Origin: Flavobacterium hibernum
GTDB taxonomy: Bacteria; Bacteroidota; Bacteroidia; Flavobacteriales; Flavobacteriaceae
DNA: 64,000 nucleotides
Assembly: GCF_000832125.1 (NCBI RefSeq)
Contig: NZ_JPRK01000011.1
Span: 186,001-250,000, forward strand
Direction: 5' to 3'
The notes beneath the pieces were generated by a model, which was given only the letters and a program-made list of their open reading frames with translations, was not told the DNA's origin and made no database searches. The translations under genes and the position numbers were made by a program. Positions within the stretch are counted from its first letter, which is position 1. Each line of letters opens with the position of its first letter. Shown here piece by piece: positions 8,279 through 17,565 of this stretch.

Positions 8279-8359
8279 TCAAATAACCATAGCACAATCC
8301 TCACTTCTACTAAAGAAGAAATAAAAAGAGTTGCTAAAATAAAAACGGTTAGATGCCAT
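8279..8359 (-). CDS. pheL: Phe/Tyr-rich leader peptide of the pheA attenuator
   Basis: A 26-codon ORF: it begins MASNRFYF, continues through SFYFFF and ends CAMVI. Six of 26 residues are Phe and two are Tyr, all between residues 6 and 16. The stop is 31 nt before the terminator stem. Codons 20-22 contain AGGATTGT, exactly complementary to the 5' side of the terminator (8 of 8 bases). A ribosome stalled at the Phe codons would leave this segment free to form the antiterminator; a ribosome reaching the stop would cover it and allow termination. The layout parallels the classical enterobacterial pheL leader, but the peptide is different. The name pheL is by analogy. Confidence 0.8.
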   Translation of the reverse strand: MASNRFYFSNSFYFFFSRSEDCAMVI

Positions 8360-8415
8360 TTTGTTTGTGTTATTATTTAAATTCTCTGCGAATGTATAAA
8401 TTAATTTCAGTGCAC

Positions 8416-8445
8416 CAAAAAAAATATTGCATTTTATGAAACAAA
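8416..8445 (-). promoter_or_regulatory. Possible promoter of the pheA leader transcript
   Basis: On the minus strand a TTTG at 8445-8442 is followed, 18 nt later, by an octamer ending TTTG (8423-8416). This resembles the Bacteroidota -33 TTTG and -7 TAnnTTTG pair, but the TA of the -7 box is not in register. It lies about 57 nt upstream of the leader ATG. Confidence 0.35.
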
Positions 8446-8459
8446 AAAGGATTTCTTAA

Positions 8460-8666
8460 CAAATTTAGCAGGTTTTGTATGATAATATAAAAATATTGGT
8501 TTAAAATGAGAATATTAAAATGAGATACTGAGGCTCTGAGATGCTGAGATGCTAATTTTTTTGCCACGAATTCACGAATTAGCGCAAATCATTGGGGTTC
8601 TACAATTCAATTTTTCGAATTAAAGCATTGTTTTTCTTTCTTCTTGTCATTCCGTTTTTCTCTTTT
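8460..8666. other. Intergenic remainder between pheA leader promoter and palindromic element
   Basis: I see no gene here. At 8526-8555 there is a copy of a CTGAGATGCTGAGATGCTAA-type tandem motif related to sequences at 11414-11446 and 35812-35845, followed by a GCCACGAATTCACGAATTA fragment that is also typical of dispersed Flavobacterium intergenic repeats. Confidence 0.5.
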
Positions 8667-8772
8667 CTTGTCATTTCGAGGAACGAGAAATCCTCGCAAG
8701 TAGCTCTACAAAGATTGGCGATTTTGATTGTGGAGTTACTTGCGAGGATTTCTCGTTCCTCGAAATGACAAG
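8667..8772. repeat. Long palindromic repeat element, GTCATTTCGA family (copy 2)
   Basis: The left arm starts at 8667 (CTTGTCATTTCGAGGAACGA) and the right arm ends at 8772. The arms pair over about 44 bases with roughly two mismatches, around a short AT-rich loop. The CAAGTAGCTC core is shared with the element at 5945-6046. It begins 11 bases past the DUF1501 stop and may end that transcript. Confidence 0.85.
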
Positions 8773-8782
8773 ATTGCGATTA

Positions 8783-9949
8783 TCAAAACAACCCAGAAAC
8801 CGGTTTATTCTTAATCCCTATTTTAGAATAATCGAAATTCATTTTTTGCTGCAATAATGACGCATAGACACTTCTAAAATCGGTTTCGTATTTTAAATCG
8901 CCATTATCCAAATTAGATAAATCCGGATTATTACCTAAAACAGTTCCTTTATTGTTTCCTCCAATTATAAACATTGGAGCCGCTGTACCGTGATCTGTTC
9001 CGTTTCCGTTGTCTTTTACGCGTCGTCCAAATTCAGAAAACACTACGACTGTAACATTCTGAAGCAATTGCGCTTGTTTTAAATCCTGATAAAAACTGTA
9101 CAAAGCATCGTTTAAAGTCGTTAACTGTTTCTCGTGAATGGCAAGCTGATTATCGTGTGTATCAAATCCGCCAAGCGAAGTATAATATACTTTCGAGTTC
9201 AGATTTCCTTTTATCAATCTTCCAATCCATTCCAGATTTTTTGATAAATCGGTTTTAGGATAACTAATTTCTGATTTTGATTTCGCCAAAGCTTTCTGAA
9301 TTTCTTCGGATCCTTCGGTAACTGAATTGGCTATTTTTCGAACAAAATCTAATTGTGGATTGTCGGATAAGGTTACATTTTCTTCTTTATCTGATTTTAC
9401 TTTAAATCGGTTTGGATCTTTTACGGTTATTGAATTTGGCTCTAATCCTTTTAATGCCAAATTATCAATCGAATCGAGATTTATTCCTGCCGTTGCCTGA
9501 TGTCCGTTGCATTGCAAATCAAGATAACGCCCTAACCAGCCTTCGTTGATATATTTATTAGAATCTGCTGCTGTTTGCCAAATTTCCTGACTTCGAAAAT
9601 GTGACCGAATAGGTTCAGGATATCCAACATTCTGAATTACGGTTAAATCTCCGTTTTGCTGCATCTGAGCAAAATCTTTCAAAGAAGGATGAAATGCCAT
9701 TCCTTTATTTTTACTGATAACTAAATCTTTATTTAAAGAAATTTTGGTACGCAAATCATAATACAACGGATTGTCGTACGGAATAAAGGTATTTAAACCA
9801 TCATTTCCCCCATTTAACTGTACAAATACAACACATTGCTCACCAATTACTAAATTACTTTGCGAACCAAATGCATGTAAAAAATCAGGAAGTATCAGCA
9901 TTCCGCCGGTAAGAGTTCCTGTAAGCGTTAGAAAATTCCTTCTGTTCAT
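8783..9949 (-). CDS. DUF1501 family protein with Tat-type signal
   Basis: 388 residues. It begins MNRRNFLTLTGTLTGG, a twin-arginine-like signal (RRNFL). VQLNGGNDGLN near the start, the HSHFRSQEIWQT-like region (RSHFRSQEIW), FSEFGRR and DHGTAAPMFIIGG are DUF1501 hallmarks and resemble the alkaline phosphatase superfamily metal-site layout. Enzymatic function is not established for this family. It follows the DUF1800 gene by 12 nt, and the pair is conserved in many bacteria, so they are probably co-expressed. Confidence 0.9.
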   Translation of the reverse strand: MNRRNFLTLTGTLTGGMLILPDFLHAFGSQSNLVIGEQCVVFVQLNGGNDGLNTFIPYDNPLYYDLRTKISLNKDLVISKNKGMAFHPSLKDFAQMQQNGDLTVIQNVGYPEPIRSHFRSQEIWQTAADSNKYINEGWLGRYLDLQCNGHQATAGINLDSIDNLALKGLEPNSITVKDPNRFKVKSDKEENVTLSDNPQLDFVRKIANSVTEGSEEIQKALAKSKSEISYPKTDLSKNLEWIGRLIKGNLNSKVYYTSLGGFDTHDNQLAIHEKQLTTLNDALYSFYQDLKQAQLLQNVTVVVFSEFGRRVKDNGNGTDHGTAAPMFIIGGNNKGTVLGNNPDLSNLDNGDLKYETDFRSVYASLLQQKMNFDYSKIGIKNKPVSGLF

Positions 9950-9961
9950 AACTGTAGCTTT

Positions 9962-11359
9962 CTAAATTAATTGATATTCGGGTAGTTTTGTGATGTAATC
10001 AAAGAGTCGTATTACGGCAAAATTGGCATGATCTTCTTTTGGGTCAAAATCATATTTCAGCAAATTCTCCATATCTTTTTGCATCGAATCATTTACTTTA
10101 AACAACAATCTGTTCGATAATTCAGTGATAATGGTTTTATTAGTTCCGTTAGTATCAAAGTCAATTTTCACATCGATTTTCTCCACTTCTGTTTTTGGTT
10201 TATCAGTATCGGGAGTCATTGTATTCAATGCTTTTCTGGTAATACTTCTTCCGCTGCAAAGCATATCCGACGTATTGTTTCGCTGTAAATAAATTTGTGA
10301 AGTCAGCCAGGAGTTTCCGCCGTCCCAACCTTTTACATTAACCTGATTATACAAATCCATTCCTTGCTGTTTCAGGAAAAACATTACCATTCCATCGTCA
10401 AGATCATCAACATGTAATTCGTCTAAAAGTTGTAAAATGTAAACCAACGGATCTTTGATCTTGGTTCCTGAGGTTTCTTTTTTATATTCTTCGGTAAAAA
10501 TCTTCGTTAGCAATGGCTGAATTTCAAACTTTACTTTTCTGAAATAATCGCCATAATAGGTCACTAATTCTTCTGAGGGATTATCATAAATAAACCATTT
10601 GAGAATTTTCCGTGTTATGAGATAGGGAATATTTTTTTGCTCAAAAATAATATCAATTAAATCGTCTGAATTCCAGTTTCCTGTTTTCCCGAAATATGTT
10701 TTATTGGTATTATCCTGCGCAAGACTTCTATAAATTGCACCATCGTCTCCGTAATTTAATCCTGCAAGAGCTCTTGCACCTTCTTTGATATCGCTTTCAG
10801 AGTAATTTCCAATTCCAATAGTGAATAATTCCAGTAATTCACGGCTTAGATTTTCGTTGTATTTGCCTTTTTTGTTGTCAACATTATCCAGGTATTTCAC
10901 CATTGCATTCGACTTTACAATTTCTTTGGTCAATTTTTTAAAGTTTCCAAAAGCATGTTCTCGCAAAATCATATTGTGCTGGTAAATCCAGTAATTGACT
11001 TTTACTTTTTGAGTCGTAGAAACAAAATGATTGTGCCAAAAACAAACCATGTTTTCGCGTAACGGAAATTCGTCATTTCGCATTTTACCAATCCACCATT
11101 TTTTTAACTCAACTGCCGAGTAGATCTCTCTTTTAAGAACTTTCTTTTTCTGCTCAGAATCTGCTGTTTTAATAGATTCTCGAAGTTCTTTGAGTTCTAT
11201 TAATGTTTTAGGGTCATCGTTTAAAAAAGCGGGAAGTTGTGTATCGAATTTTGAATCATAGGAATGTTTTAGAAATTTTTCTAATCCTAATTTTTCTATT
11301 GCATCGGATTCTTTTCCGGAAAAACCCAACCGTAAGGACCAAAGATTGCTTTTTTTCAT
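9962..11359 (-). CDS. DUF1800 family protein
   Basis: 465 residues. RENMVCFWHNHFVSTTQKV, LSRELLELFTIGIGNYSESDIKEGARALAG and the C-terminal FDYITKLPEYQLI match the DUF1800 family. No clear signal peptide is seen; the protein begins MKKSNLWSLRLGFSG. It is upstream of, and almost contiguous with, the DUF1501 gene on the same strand, the usual arrangement. Biochemical role unknown. Confidence 0.9.
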   Translation of the reverse strand: MKKSNLWSLRLGFSGKESDAIEKLGLEKFLKHSYDSKFDTQLPAFLNDDPKTLIELKELRESIKTADSEQKKKVLKREIYSAVELKKWWIGKMRNDEFPLRENMVCFWHNHFVSTTQKVKVNYWIYQHNMILREHAFGNFKKLTKEIVKSNAMVKYLDNVDNKKGKYNENLSRELLELFTIGIGNYSESDIKEGARALAGLNYGDDGAIYRSLAQDNTNKTYFGKTGNWNSDDLIDIIFEQKNIPYLITRKILKWFIYDNPSEELVTYYGDYFRKVKFEIQPLLTKIFTEEYKKETSGTKIKDPLVYILQLLDELHVDDLDDGMVMFFLKQQGMDLYNQVNVKGWDGGNSWLTSQIYLQRNNTSDMLCSGRSITRKALNTMTPDTDKPKTEVEKIDVKIDFDTNGTNKTIITELSNRLLFKVNDSMQKDMENLLKYDFDPKEDHANFAVIRLFDYITKLPEYQLI

Positions 11360-11413
11360 AATTCAGAAATTATTACAATAAGACTTGACTTTCTCTTAAA
11401 GGTTTAAAGAGAA

Positions 11414-11446
11414 GGTTCTGAGTTTCTTAGTTACTAAGGGACTAAG
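11414..11446. repeat. CTTAGTTACTAAGG-type dispersed repeat
   Basis: Short tandem-like segment (TTCTGAG then CTTAGTTACTAAGGGACTAAG) upstream of the DUF1800 gene, related to 8526-8555 and 35812-35845. Confidence 0.45.
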
Positions 11447-11527
11447 TTTTAAAAATCTTTGGTAATAATTAGAACGGGGATTTTTAGAGGATATTGTTCT
11501 ATTTGTATTAACACGAAATGTTCGGAA

Positions 11528-11803
11528 TTAACACATAACAAGAAATTCATCAATAACTTCCTTTTCCTCATTGATATATAAAAAATAGTCTCTAACTTTT
11601 TTTTGATTTTGAAGAATATTCAATTTGATTTCAATACAGGGAGTTGGAATAAAATCGTGATCTAATAAAATCGAAATAGATTTTGAAACAACATTATCGA
11701 ATTGAATATCTTCATATTGTTCTGGATTTATATTATAAAAATATTCCAAGGCAAAATTGTAAAGCTCATTTTTACTATCAATCGTTTTTTCTAACAAATC
11801 CAT
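11528..11803 (-). CDS. Hypothetical protein, 91 residues
   Basis: I do not recognise this protein. It has no signal peptide or membrane segment and is acidic, with mixed helix and strand character (MDLLEKTIDSKNELYNFALE at the start, INEEKEVIDEFLVMC at the end). It stands alone between the DUF1800 gene and nrdA with its own spacers. Codon composition resembles the neighbours, so it is probably a real gene. Confidence 0.6.
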   Translation of the reverse strand: MDLLEKTIDSKNELYNFALEYFYNINPEQYEDIQFDNVVSKSISILLDHDFIPTPCIEIKLNILQNQKKVRDYFLYINEEKEVIDEFLVMC

Positions 11804-11917
11804 TTCTTTTAATTTATAATAATGATTCTAAATATTCTAGCCCCGATTGAAGTGGAAATCCTTTATATTTTTTCTTTAAAAATATAAAGATTGTAACGAA
11901 AAGCGGGAAATAGCTCC

Positions 11918-11956
11918 AAAAACAAAAGCAGCTATCATTACAATAACTGCTTTTTA
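11918..11956 (-). terminator. Intrinsic terminator after nrdA
   Basis: AAAAGCAG (11924-11931) and CTGCTTTT (11947-11954) form an 8-bp stem. On the minus strand it is followed by a T-rich tract. It lies 58 bases past the nrdA stop. Confidence 0.6.
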
Positions 11957-12011
11957 TTAATTAAGAATAAAATCTTTCTTCTTTATTCTATTTTCTTTCC
12001 TCTAAAAAAAA

Positions 12012-14411
12012 TTAAGACCCACACATTTCGCAATCTTCAGGATCTCCGGCTTGTGCTTTTAGCAACATAGCTTTGTAATCCTCAACACTGATTGCTTCAG
12101 TTTCTACAGCTGTTGCTGTTGCCGGTGCATCTTCTTCTTTTTTATCGTTGTTTAGGGTAAATTTAATGGCATCAACCGCTGATTTTGTTCTTAGGTAATA
12201 CATTCCAGTTTTTAAACCTGATTGCCAAGCATAGAAGTGCATTGACGTAAGTTTAGAATAGTTTGCATCTTGCATGAACAAGTTTAATGATTGCGATTGG
12301 TCAATAAAATAACCTCTTTGACGTGACATATCGATAATGTCTTTCATCGACATTTCCCAAACTGTTTTGTATAATTCTTTAAGGTCTTGCGGAATCACAT
12401 CAATATTTTGAACTGATCCATTATGGCGCATAATTTCTTGTTTCAACGTTTCGTTCCACAAACCTCTGTCTACTAAATCATGAAGTAAATGTTTGTTTAC
12501 TACAATGAATTCTCCAGACAATACACGACGTGTGTAAATATTTGATGTGTATGGTTCGAAAGCTTCGTTGTTTCCAAGAATTTGCGAAGTCGAAGCGGTT
12601 GGCATTGGCGCAACTAATAATGAGTTACGAACCCCATGCTCCATTACTTCTTTTCTTAATGAAGCCCAGTCCCAACGACCAGATAATTCTTCATCTTTCA
12701 TTCCCCACATATTGTATTGGAACTCTCCTTGTGACATTGGAGATCCTGCAAATGTCGAATATGGTCCTTCTTCTTTTGCCATTTCCATAGAAGCGGTTAC
12801 GGCTGCGAAATATAATGTTTCGAAAATTTCCTGATTTAATACTTTAGCTTCATCGCTTGTAAACGGCATACGCAACATGATAAAAGCATCTGCCAATCCT
12901 TGAACTCCTAAACCAACCGGACGGTGGCGTAAGTTAGAATTTTCAGCTTCTTTTACAGGATAATAATTTCTGTCGATTACTTTATTTAAGTTACGAGTTA
13001 CACGTTTTGTAACATTGTAAAGCGCTTCGTGATCGAATTTTCCGTTATCAATAAACATTGGCAACGAAATAGAAGCTAAGTTACAAACTGCAATTTCATC
13101 TTTAGAGGTAAACTCCATAATCTCTGTACACAAGTTTGATGAACGAATTGTTCCTAAATTCTTGTGATTCGATTTACGGTTTGCTGCATCTTTGTACAAC
13201 ATATATGGTGTTCCTGTTTCGATTTGCGATTCCAGGATTTTCTCCCATAATTCACGTGCACGAATGGTTTTTCTACCTTTTCCTCTAAATTCATAATCCA
13301 AATACATTGCTTCGAATTCTTCTCCGTAAACATCATATAACCCAGGACATTCGTTAGGACACATTAATGTCCAAGTTGTATCTTCCTGTACACGTCTCAT
13401 GAATAAATCTGAAGTCCACATGGCGAAGAATAAATCTCTTGCGCGCATTTCTTCTTTTCCTGTATTTTTCTTTAAATCCAAGAATTCGAAAATATCCGCA
13501 TGCCAAGTTTCGATATAAATAGCAAAACTTCCTTTACGTTTTCCTCCACCTTGATCTACGTAACGAGCCGTATCGTTGAAAACTCTCAACATTGGAACGA
13601 TTCCGTTTGAAGTTCCGTTTGTACCACGAATGTAAGATCCAGTCGCACGAACGTTATGAATAGAAAGACCAATTCCTCCCGCTGATTGCGAGATTTTAGC
13701 CGTTTGTTTTAAGGTATCATAAATACCATCAATACTATCATCTTGCATTGCCAAAAGGAAACAAGAAGACATTTGTGGTTTTGGAGTTCCTGCATTAAAC
13801 AACGTTGGTGTTGCATGCGTGAAGAACTTTTTAGACATTAAATCGTAAGTCTCGATTACTGATTTTAAATCGTCAAGGTGAATACCAACCGAAACACGCA
13901 TCAACATATGTTGTGGTCTTTCGACAATTTTACCGTTTATTTTTAGCAAATACGAACGCTCTAAGGTTTTGAAACCAAAGTAATCGTAATTGAAATCTCT
14001 TGTATAAATGATATGAGAATCTAGGAAAGCTGAGTTTTCCTGAATTACTTTAAATACTTCATCCGAAAGTAATGGCGCTTCTTGTCCATTTCTTGGATTT
14101 ACGTAGTTGTACATATCTTTCATCGTTTCTGAGAACGATTTTTTTGTATTTGAATGTAGGTTTGAAATTGCCACACGCGCTGCTAATTGAGCATAATCTG
14201 GATGCGCAATTGTCATAGAAGCCGCCGTTTCTGCCGCAAGATTATCTAGTTCAGAAGTAGAAACCCCATCATACAATCCTTCGATAACTCTCATGGCTAC
14301 CTTAACAGGATCTACAAGTTCATTTAAACCGTAACACAATTTTTTGATTCTTTCTGTAATCTTATCAAACATTACGGGCTCTTTGTGGCCATCTCTTTTT
14401 ACTACATACAT
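12012..14411 (-). CDS. nrdA: Ribonucleoside-diphosphate reductase, class I alpha subunit
   Basis: 799 residues from [15 protein letters not shown]; the frame is open for 13 more codons upstream but the ATP-cone normally begins at this point. The ATP-cone allosteric domain spans about residues 1-95. Later come [12 protein letters not shown] and NLCTEIMEF with the active-site cysteines and catalytic Asn/Glu, and the C-terminal CEMCGS tail with the redox-active CxxC pair. It reduces ribonucleoside diphosphates for DNA synthesis together with NrdB, encoded just upstream. The 267-base spacer between nrdB and nrdA is long and contains several hairpins. Confidence 0.96.
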   Translation of the reverse strand: MYVVKRDGHKEPVMFDKITERIKKLCYGLNELVDPVKVAMRVIEGLYDGVSTSELDNLAAETAASMTIAHPDYAQLAARVAISNLHSNTKKSFSETMKDMYNYVNPRNGQEAPLLSDEVFKVIQENSAFLDSHIIYTRDFNYDYFGFKTLERSYLLKINGKIVERPQHMLMRVSVGIHLDDLKSVIETYDLMSKKFFTHATPTLFNAGTPKPQMSSCFLLAMQDDSIDGIYDTLKQTAKISQSAGGIGLSIHNVRATGSYIRGTNGTSNGIVPMLRVFNDTARYVDQGGGKRKGSFAIYIETWHADIFEFLDLKKNTGKEEMRARDLFFAMWTSDLFMRRVQEDTTWTLMCPNECPGLYDVYGEEFEAMYLDYEFRGKGRKTIRARELWEKILESQIETGTPYMLYKDAANRKSNHKNLGTIRSSNLCTEIMEFTSKDEIAVCNLASISLPMFIDNGKFDHEALYNVTKRVTRNLNKVIDRNYYPVKEAENSNLRHRPVGLGVQGLADAFIMLRMPFTSDEAKVLNQEIFETLYFAAVTASMEMAKEEGPYSTFAGSPMSQGEFQYNMWGMKDEELSGRWDWASLRKEVMEHGVRNSLLVAPMPTASTSQILGNNEAFEPYTSNIYTRRVLSGEFIVVNKHLLHDLVDRGLWNETLKQEIMRHNGSVQNIDVIPQDLKELYKTVWEMSMKDIIDMSRQRGYFIDQSQSLNLFMQDANYSKLTSMHFYAWQSGLKTGMYYLRTKSAVDAIKFTLNNDKKEEDAPATATAVETEAISVEDYKAMLLKAQAGDPEDCEMCGS

Positions 14412-14499
14412 AAGCTTACTATATTTAATTATTGAAAAAATGAAAGACACTAGAAGAACGAGTTCCAGCGCTTAAACATTGCGTGTTTTAAAATTATTT

Positions 14500-14523
14500 A
14501 TTGAGAATTGCAGGATTCTCAAT
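14500..14523. repeat. Hairpin in the nrdB-nrdA spacer
   Basis: ATTGAGAAT (14500-14508) and ATTCTCAAT (14515-14523) form a perfect 9-bp stem with a 6-base loop about 90 bases upstream of the nrdA start. It could be a terminator or an RNA control element. Confidence 0.55.
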
Positions 14524-14574
14524 AGTTACCTGATTCCAGTCTGAAAATCAAACCGAAATGCATTAAAAAATATC

Positions 14575-14608
14575 ATTGAATCTACGATTTGGGGCAAAGA
14601 GATTCAAT
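14575..14608. repeat. Second hairpin in the nrdB-nrdA spacer
   Basis: ATTGAATCT (14575-14583) pairs perfectly with AGATTCAAT (14600-14608) over 9 bp with a 16-base loop. Confidence 0.5.
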
Positions 14609-14641
14609 CTTAAAATTGTATTGTTAAATTTTATTCTATTA

Positions 14642-14662
14642 AGTGTTTATATAGAAAACACT
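14642..14662 (-). terminator. Hairpin directly after nrdB
   Basis: AGTGTTT (14642-14648) and AAACACT (14656-14662) form a 7-bp stem starting 16 bases beyond the nrdB stop. It lacks a strong T-run, so it may be a weak terminator, a processing site or an operator. Confidence 0.4.
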
Positions 14663-14678
14663 AACATTATTTTGTTGT

Positions 14679-15656
14679 CTAAAAATCTGCATCAAATGAA
14701 ATTTTCTGAGCATCACTATCTGTGTTCATCACACCTGATTTTTGATACTCGGCAACACGTTTTTCAAAGAAGTTAGTTTTTCCCTGAAGAGAGATCATGT
14801 CCATGAAATCAAACGGATTCGCTGATCCATATACACGCTCGCAACCTAATTCTACTAATAATCTATCGGCAACGAACTCTAAATATTGCGTCATTAAGAC
14901 AGCATTCATTCCAATTAAACTTACCGGAAGAGATTCTGTTACAAATTCTCTTTCAATATCTAAAGCATCAACAATGATTTCTTTAATTCTTTCTTTTGGC
15001 ACTTTGTTAATCAAGTGATGATTGTGTAAGTGTACTGCAAAGTCACAGTGTACACCTTCGTCACGAGAAATCAGTTCGTTAGAAAAAGTTAAACCTGGCA
15101 TTAAACCACGTTTTTTCAACCAATAAATAGAACAGAAAGCACCTGAGAAAAAGATTCCTTCAACGGCAGCAAAAGCAATTAGTCTTTCGGCAAACGAATC
15201 AGATTCGATCCATTTTAAAGCCCAGTCTGCTTTTTTCTTAATTGCAGGAAAAACTTCCAATGCATTAAACAATTCTGCTTTCTCTGCTTCATCTTTCACG
15301 TAAGTGTCGATTAATAGAGAATATGTTTCACTGTGAATGTTTTCCATCATGATTTGAAAACCATAGAAAAACTTCGCTTCAGCATATTGAACTTCGTTTA
15401 CAAAGTTCTCTGCAAGGTTCTCATTTACGATTCCATCAGAAGCAGCAAAAAATGCTAAAATATGTTTAATGAAATATCTTTCGTCGTCACTTAATTTATT
15501 ATTCCAGTCTGTCAAATCCTGGTGCAAATCGATTTCTTCCGCAGTCCAAAAACTAGCTTCCATCTTTTTGTACCATTCCCAAATATCATGATGTTTGATT
15601 GGAAAAATAACGAAACGATTTTTATTTTCTTGTAATATTGGTTCGACTTGTGACAT
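14679..15656 (-). CDS. nrdB: Ribonucleoside-diphosphate reductase, class I beta subunit
   Basis: 325 residues, a normal length for a class I small subunit. The di-metal ligands are visible in [37 protein letters not shown] and [12 protein letters not shown]. The Tyr in SETYSLL sits where the radical tyrosine of the Escherichia coli enzyme lies. It provides the radical used by NrdA. It is upstream of nrdA on the same strand. Confidence 0.96.
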   Translation of the reverse strand: MSQVEPILQENKNRFVIFPIKHHDIWEWYKKMEASFWTAEEIDLHQDLTDWNNKLSDDERYFIKHILAFFAASDGIVNENLAENFVNEVQYAEAKFFYGFQIMMENIHSETYSLLIDTYVKDEAEKAELFNALEVFPAIKKKADWALKWIESDSFAERLIAFAAVEGIFFSGAFCSIYWLKKRGLMPGLTFSNELISRDEGVHCDFAVHLHNHHLINKVPKERIKEIIVDALDIEREFVTESLPVSLIGMNAVLMTQYLEFVADRLLVELGCERVYGSANPFDFMDMISLQGKTNFFEKRVAEYQKSGVMNTDSDAQKISFDADF

Positions 15657-15992
15657 GACTGTATTTATTTAATTTTTATACCAAAATTTTACTATTTCAG
15701 TAGATTACAAAGATTGTCAATTGTTGCCAAAAATAAAAGCCAAACTTATTCACAAAAGGGCGTAGTTTTTAACAACGGACAAAAAATGGGATATTTTTCA
15801 GACAATAATTAAATTATTGTAAATGAGTATTTTAAAACCCATATTTACACTCTAAAGGGCTGTAAAATATAGACTTTTTATTATAAAAAGCAAGAATTTT
15901 TTAATACTTTTTAAAAGTTTTTTTAAGCTTCACTTTTATTTTTTTGAGCTAAAAAGAAGCTATTCGCAGTCATAGTAATGGCTGCCGAATTT
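15657..15992. other. nrdB upstream region
   Basis: 336 bases with no gene. It should contain the nrdB promoter; an AATCTTTG octamer on the minus strand (15715-15708) is a partial -7 match. A 19-base palindrome, ACAATAATT-A-AATTATTGT (15802-15820), is a candidate operator. At 15965-15991, just past the DUF3109 stop, TTCGGCAGCCAT and ATGACTGCGAA (minus strand) form an imperfect hairpin that may end that transcript. Confidence 0.5.
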
Positions 15993-16562
15993 TTAAGATT
16001 TTTTGAGCTCCTGAGCTACTTTTTCAAGTTCCAAATACCAGTCTTCACCAAAGCGACGAACTAGTGCTTCTTTAACAAATTTATAAACTGGAACTTCTAA
16101 TTCCTTACCTAAAGAACAAGCATCATCGCAAATATCCCATTTATCATAATTCACCGCAGCAAACTCTGTAAAATCTTTTACACGAATTGGATATAAATGA
16201 CAAGAAACTGGTTTTTTCCAATCTACGATTCCTTGGTTATAAGCTTGCTCAATTCCGCAAAGCGCAGTTTTACCGTCAAAAATAACGTAAGCACAATCTT
16301 TCTCATCGATTAGCGGTGTTTCAAGATCACCGTCAGTTCCTTTTACCCAAGTTCCTTGCGCTTCTATAGCAGCAATTCCCTCTTTACGTAAAAATGGTTT
16401 TACTTTTGGGTAAATTTCCTCCATAATTTTAGTTTCGGCCTCACTCAGTGGCGCTCCAGCATCTCCGTCAACACAGCAAGCTCCTTTACAAGCTGACAAA
16501 TTGCACACAAATTCTTTTTCAAGAATATCTTCTGAAATAATGGTTTTACCTAATTGAAACAT
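15993..16562 (-). CDS. DUF3109 family cysteine-rich protein
   Basis: 189 residues with the signature [20 protein letters not shown] near residue 20 and further Cys at SCHLYPIR and CDDACSLG. The cysteine pattern suggests metal or iron-sulfur binding, as in YkgJ-type proteins, but the function of DUF3109 is not known. It begins [16 protein letters not shown]. Confidence 0.9.
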   Translation of the reverse strand: MFQLGKTIISEDILEKEFVCNLSACKGACCVDGDAGAPLSEAETKIMEEIYPKVKPFLRKEGIAAIEAQGTWVKGTDGDLETPLIDEKDCAYVIFDGKTALCGIEQAYNQGIVDWKKPVSCHLYPIRVKDFTEFAAVNYDKWDICDDACSLGKELEVPVYKFVKEALVRRFGEDWYLELEKVAQELKKS

Positions 16563-16630
16563 GATACTAAAATACTGTTATTTATAAAGTGCAAAGATAG
16601 TCAAAGAAAACAGATAAAACACTCAAAATA

Positions 16631-16745
16631 TTTAACCGCAAAGGGCGCAGGGATTTACGCAATCCCGAAGCCTCGGGACGCAAAGCTTTATCAGTTCTAT
16701 CCTTTGCAAACTTTGCGTAAATCTTTGCGAATCTTTGCGGTTAAA
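16631..16745. repeat. Composite inverted repeat, TTTAACCGCAAAG arms
   Basis: The arms TTTAACCGCAAAG (16631-16643) and its inverted copy ending at 16745 enclose degenerate GCAAAG/CTTTGCG repeats. The left half contains TCCCGAAGCCTCGGGA (16663-16678), a palindrome found in identical form inside leuS. It lies between the divergent DUF3109 and MarC genes and fills most of the 317-base gap. Confidence 0.75.
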
Positions 16746-16839
16746 TTATTATTTGTTACAAATATCACTTTTTAAGATACTGATACGTGTTTTTATAACA
16801 AAAATACATCGTATTAAAAAAACACCTATCTTTATTATC

Positions 16840-16847
16840 TACCTTTG
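16840..16847 (+). promoter_or_regulatory. -7 promoter box of the MarC-family gene
   Basis: TACCTTTG matches the Bacteroidota -7 consensus TAnnTTTG, 32 bases upstream of the ATG. A -33 TTTG is not evident. Confidence 0.6.
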
Positions 16848-16879
16848 CAAAAATTTTAAACCCTTAAAATCAAAGTAAT

Positions 16880-17458
16880 ATGTTAGAAATTGACTTTAAA
16901 GAAATAATTACTGTTGGAATGGTACTTTTTGCTGTAATTGATATTGTAGGTTCAATTCCGATCATTGTTAATTTAAGAGCAAAAGTGGGGCATATTGAAT
17001 CTGAAAAGGCTTCGATCGTTGCAGGACTTATTATGATTGTTTTTCTATTTGTTGGAGAAGGATTCTTGAGTCTTATTGGTATCGATGTACATTCGTTTGC
17101 GGTTGCAGGTTCTTTTGTGCTGTTTTTTCTAGCTTTAGAAATGATTTTAGGAATTAGAATATACCGCGACGAAGAACCGGGATCTGCATCGATCGTACCA
17201 TTAGCATTTCCGCTAATTGCCGGCGCGGGAACAATGACGACTTTACTTTCGCTTAGATCTCAATTTCACACCATCAATATTATTATTGCTATTATACTGA
17301 ATATCATCTTAGTTTATATCGTTTTGAAATCATCTAAAAAAATCGAAAATTTATTAGGAGAAAACGGACTTGGCGTGGTTCGCAAGACATTTGGAGTCAT
17401 ACTTTTAGCAATTGCTGTTAAATTATTTGCTGCTAATGTTAAAGGTTTGTTTGTCTAA
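16880..17458 (+). CDS. MarC family integral membrane protein
   Basis: 192 residues with about six hydrophobic helices. The early FAVIDIVGSIPIIVNL and central PLAFPLIAGAGTMTT motifs are the duplicated family signatures. MarC proteins are inner-membrane proteins of unknown function; the older link to multiple antibiotic resistance has not been supported. It is followed by a two-helix protein and a small flavoprotein on the same strand. Confidence 0.92.
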   Translation: MLEIDFKEIITVGMVLFAVIDIVGSIPIIVNLRAKVGHIESEKASIVAGLIMIVFLFVGEGFLSLIGIDVHSFAVAGSFVLFFLALEMILGIRIYRDEEPGSASIVPLAFPLIAGAGTMTTLLSLRSQFHTINIIIAIILNIILVYIVLKSSKKIENLLGENGLGVVRKTFGVILLAIAVKLFAANVKGLFV

Positions 17459-17565
17459 CATTTATTTTTATAAATTTACCCCATAAAATTTCTAAAATAC
17501 AACTTTAAGATATTTTTCACATCTGAGGGTTTTACTTTATTATTTTAGACAAATAAACAACCATT

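Noticed and set aside
8373..8567. 64-codon minus-strand ORF upstream of the pheA leader
   Set aside because: It crosses the dispersed CTGAGATGCT repeat and the likely leader promoter and has no recognisable features.
12530..12834. Two overlapping plus-strand ORFs inside nrdA
   Set aside because: Both are antisense to a highly conserved essential gene.
14642..14662. NrdR box upstream of nrdA
   Set aside because: The GTGTTTATATAGAAAACAC stretch has the right ends, but its centre does not fit the ACACwATATmTwgTGT consensus and no second box at the usual spacing is present.
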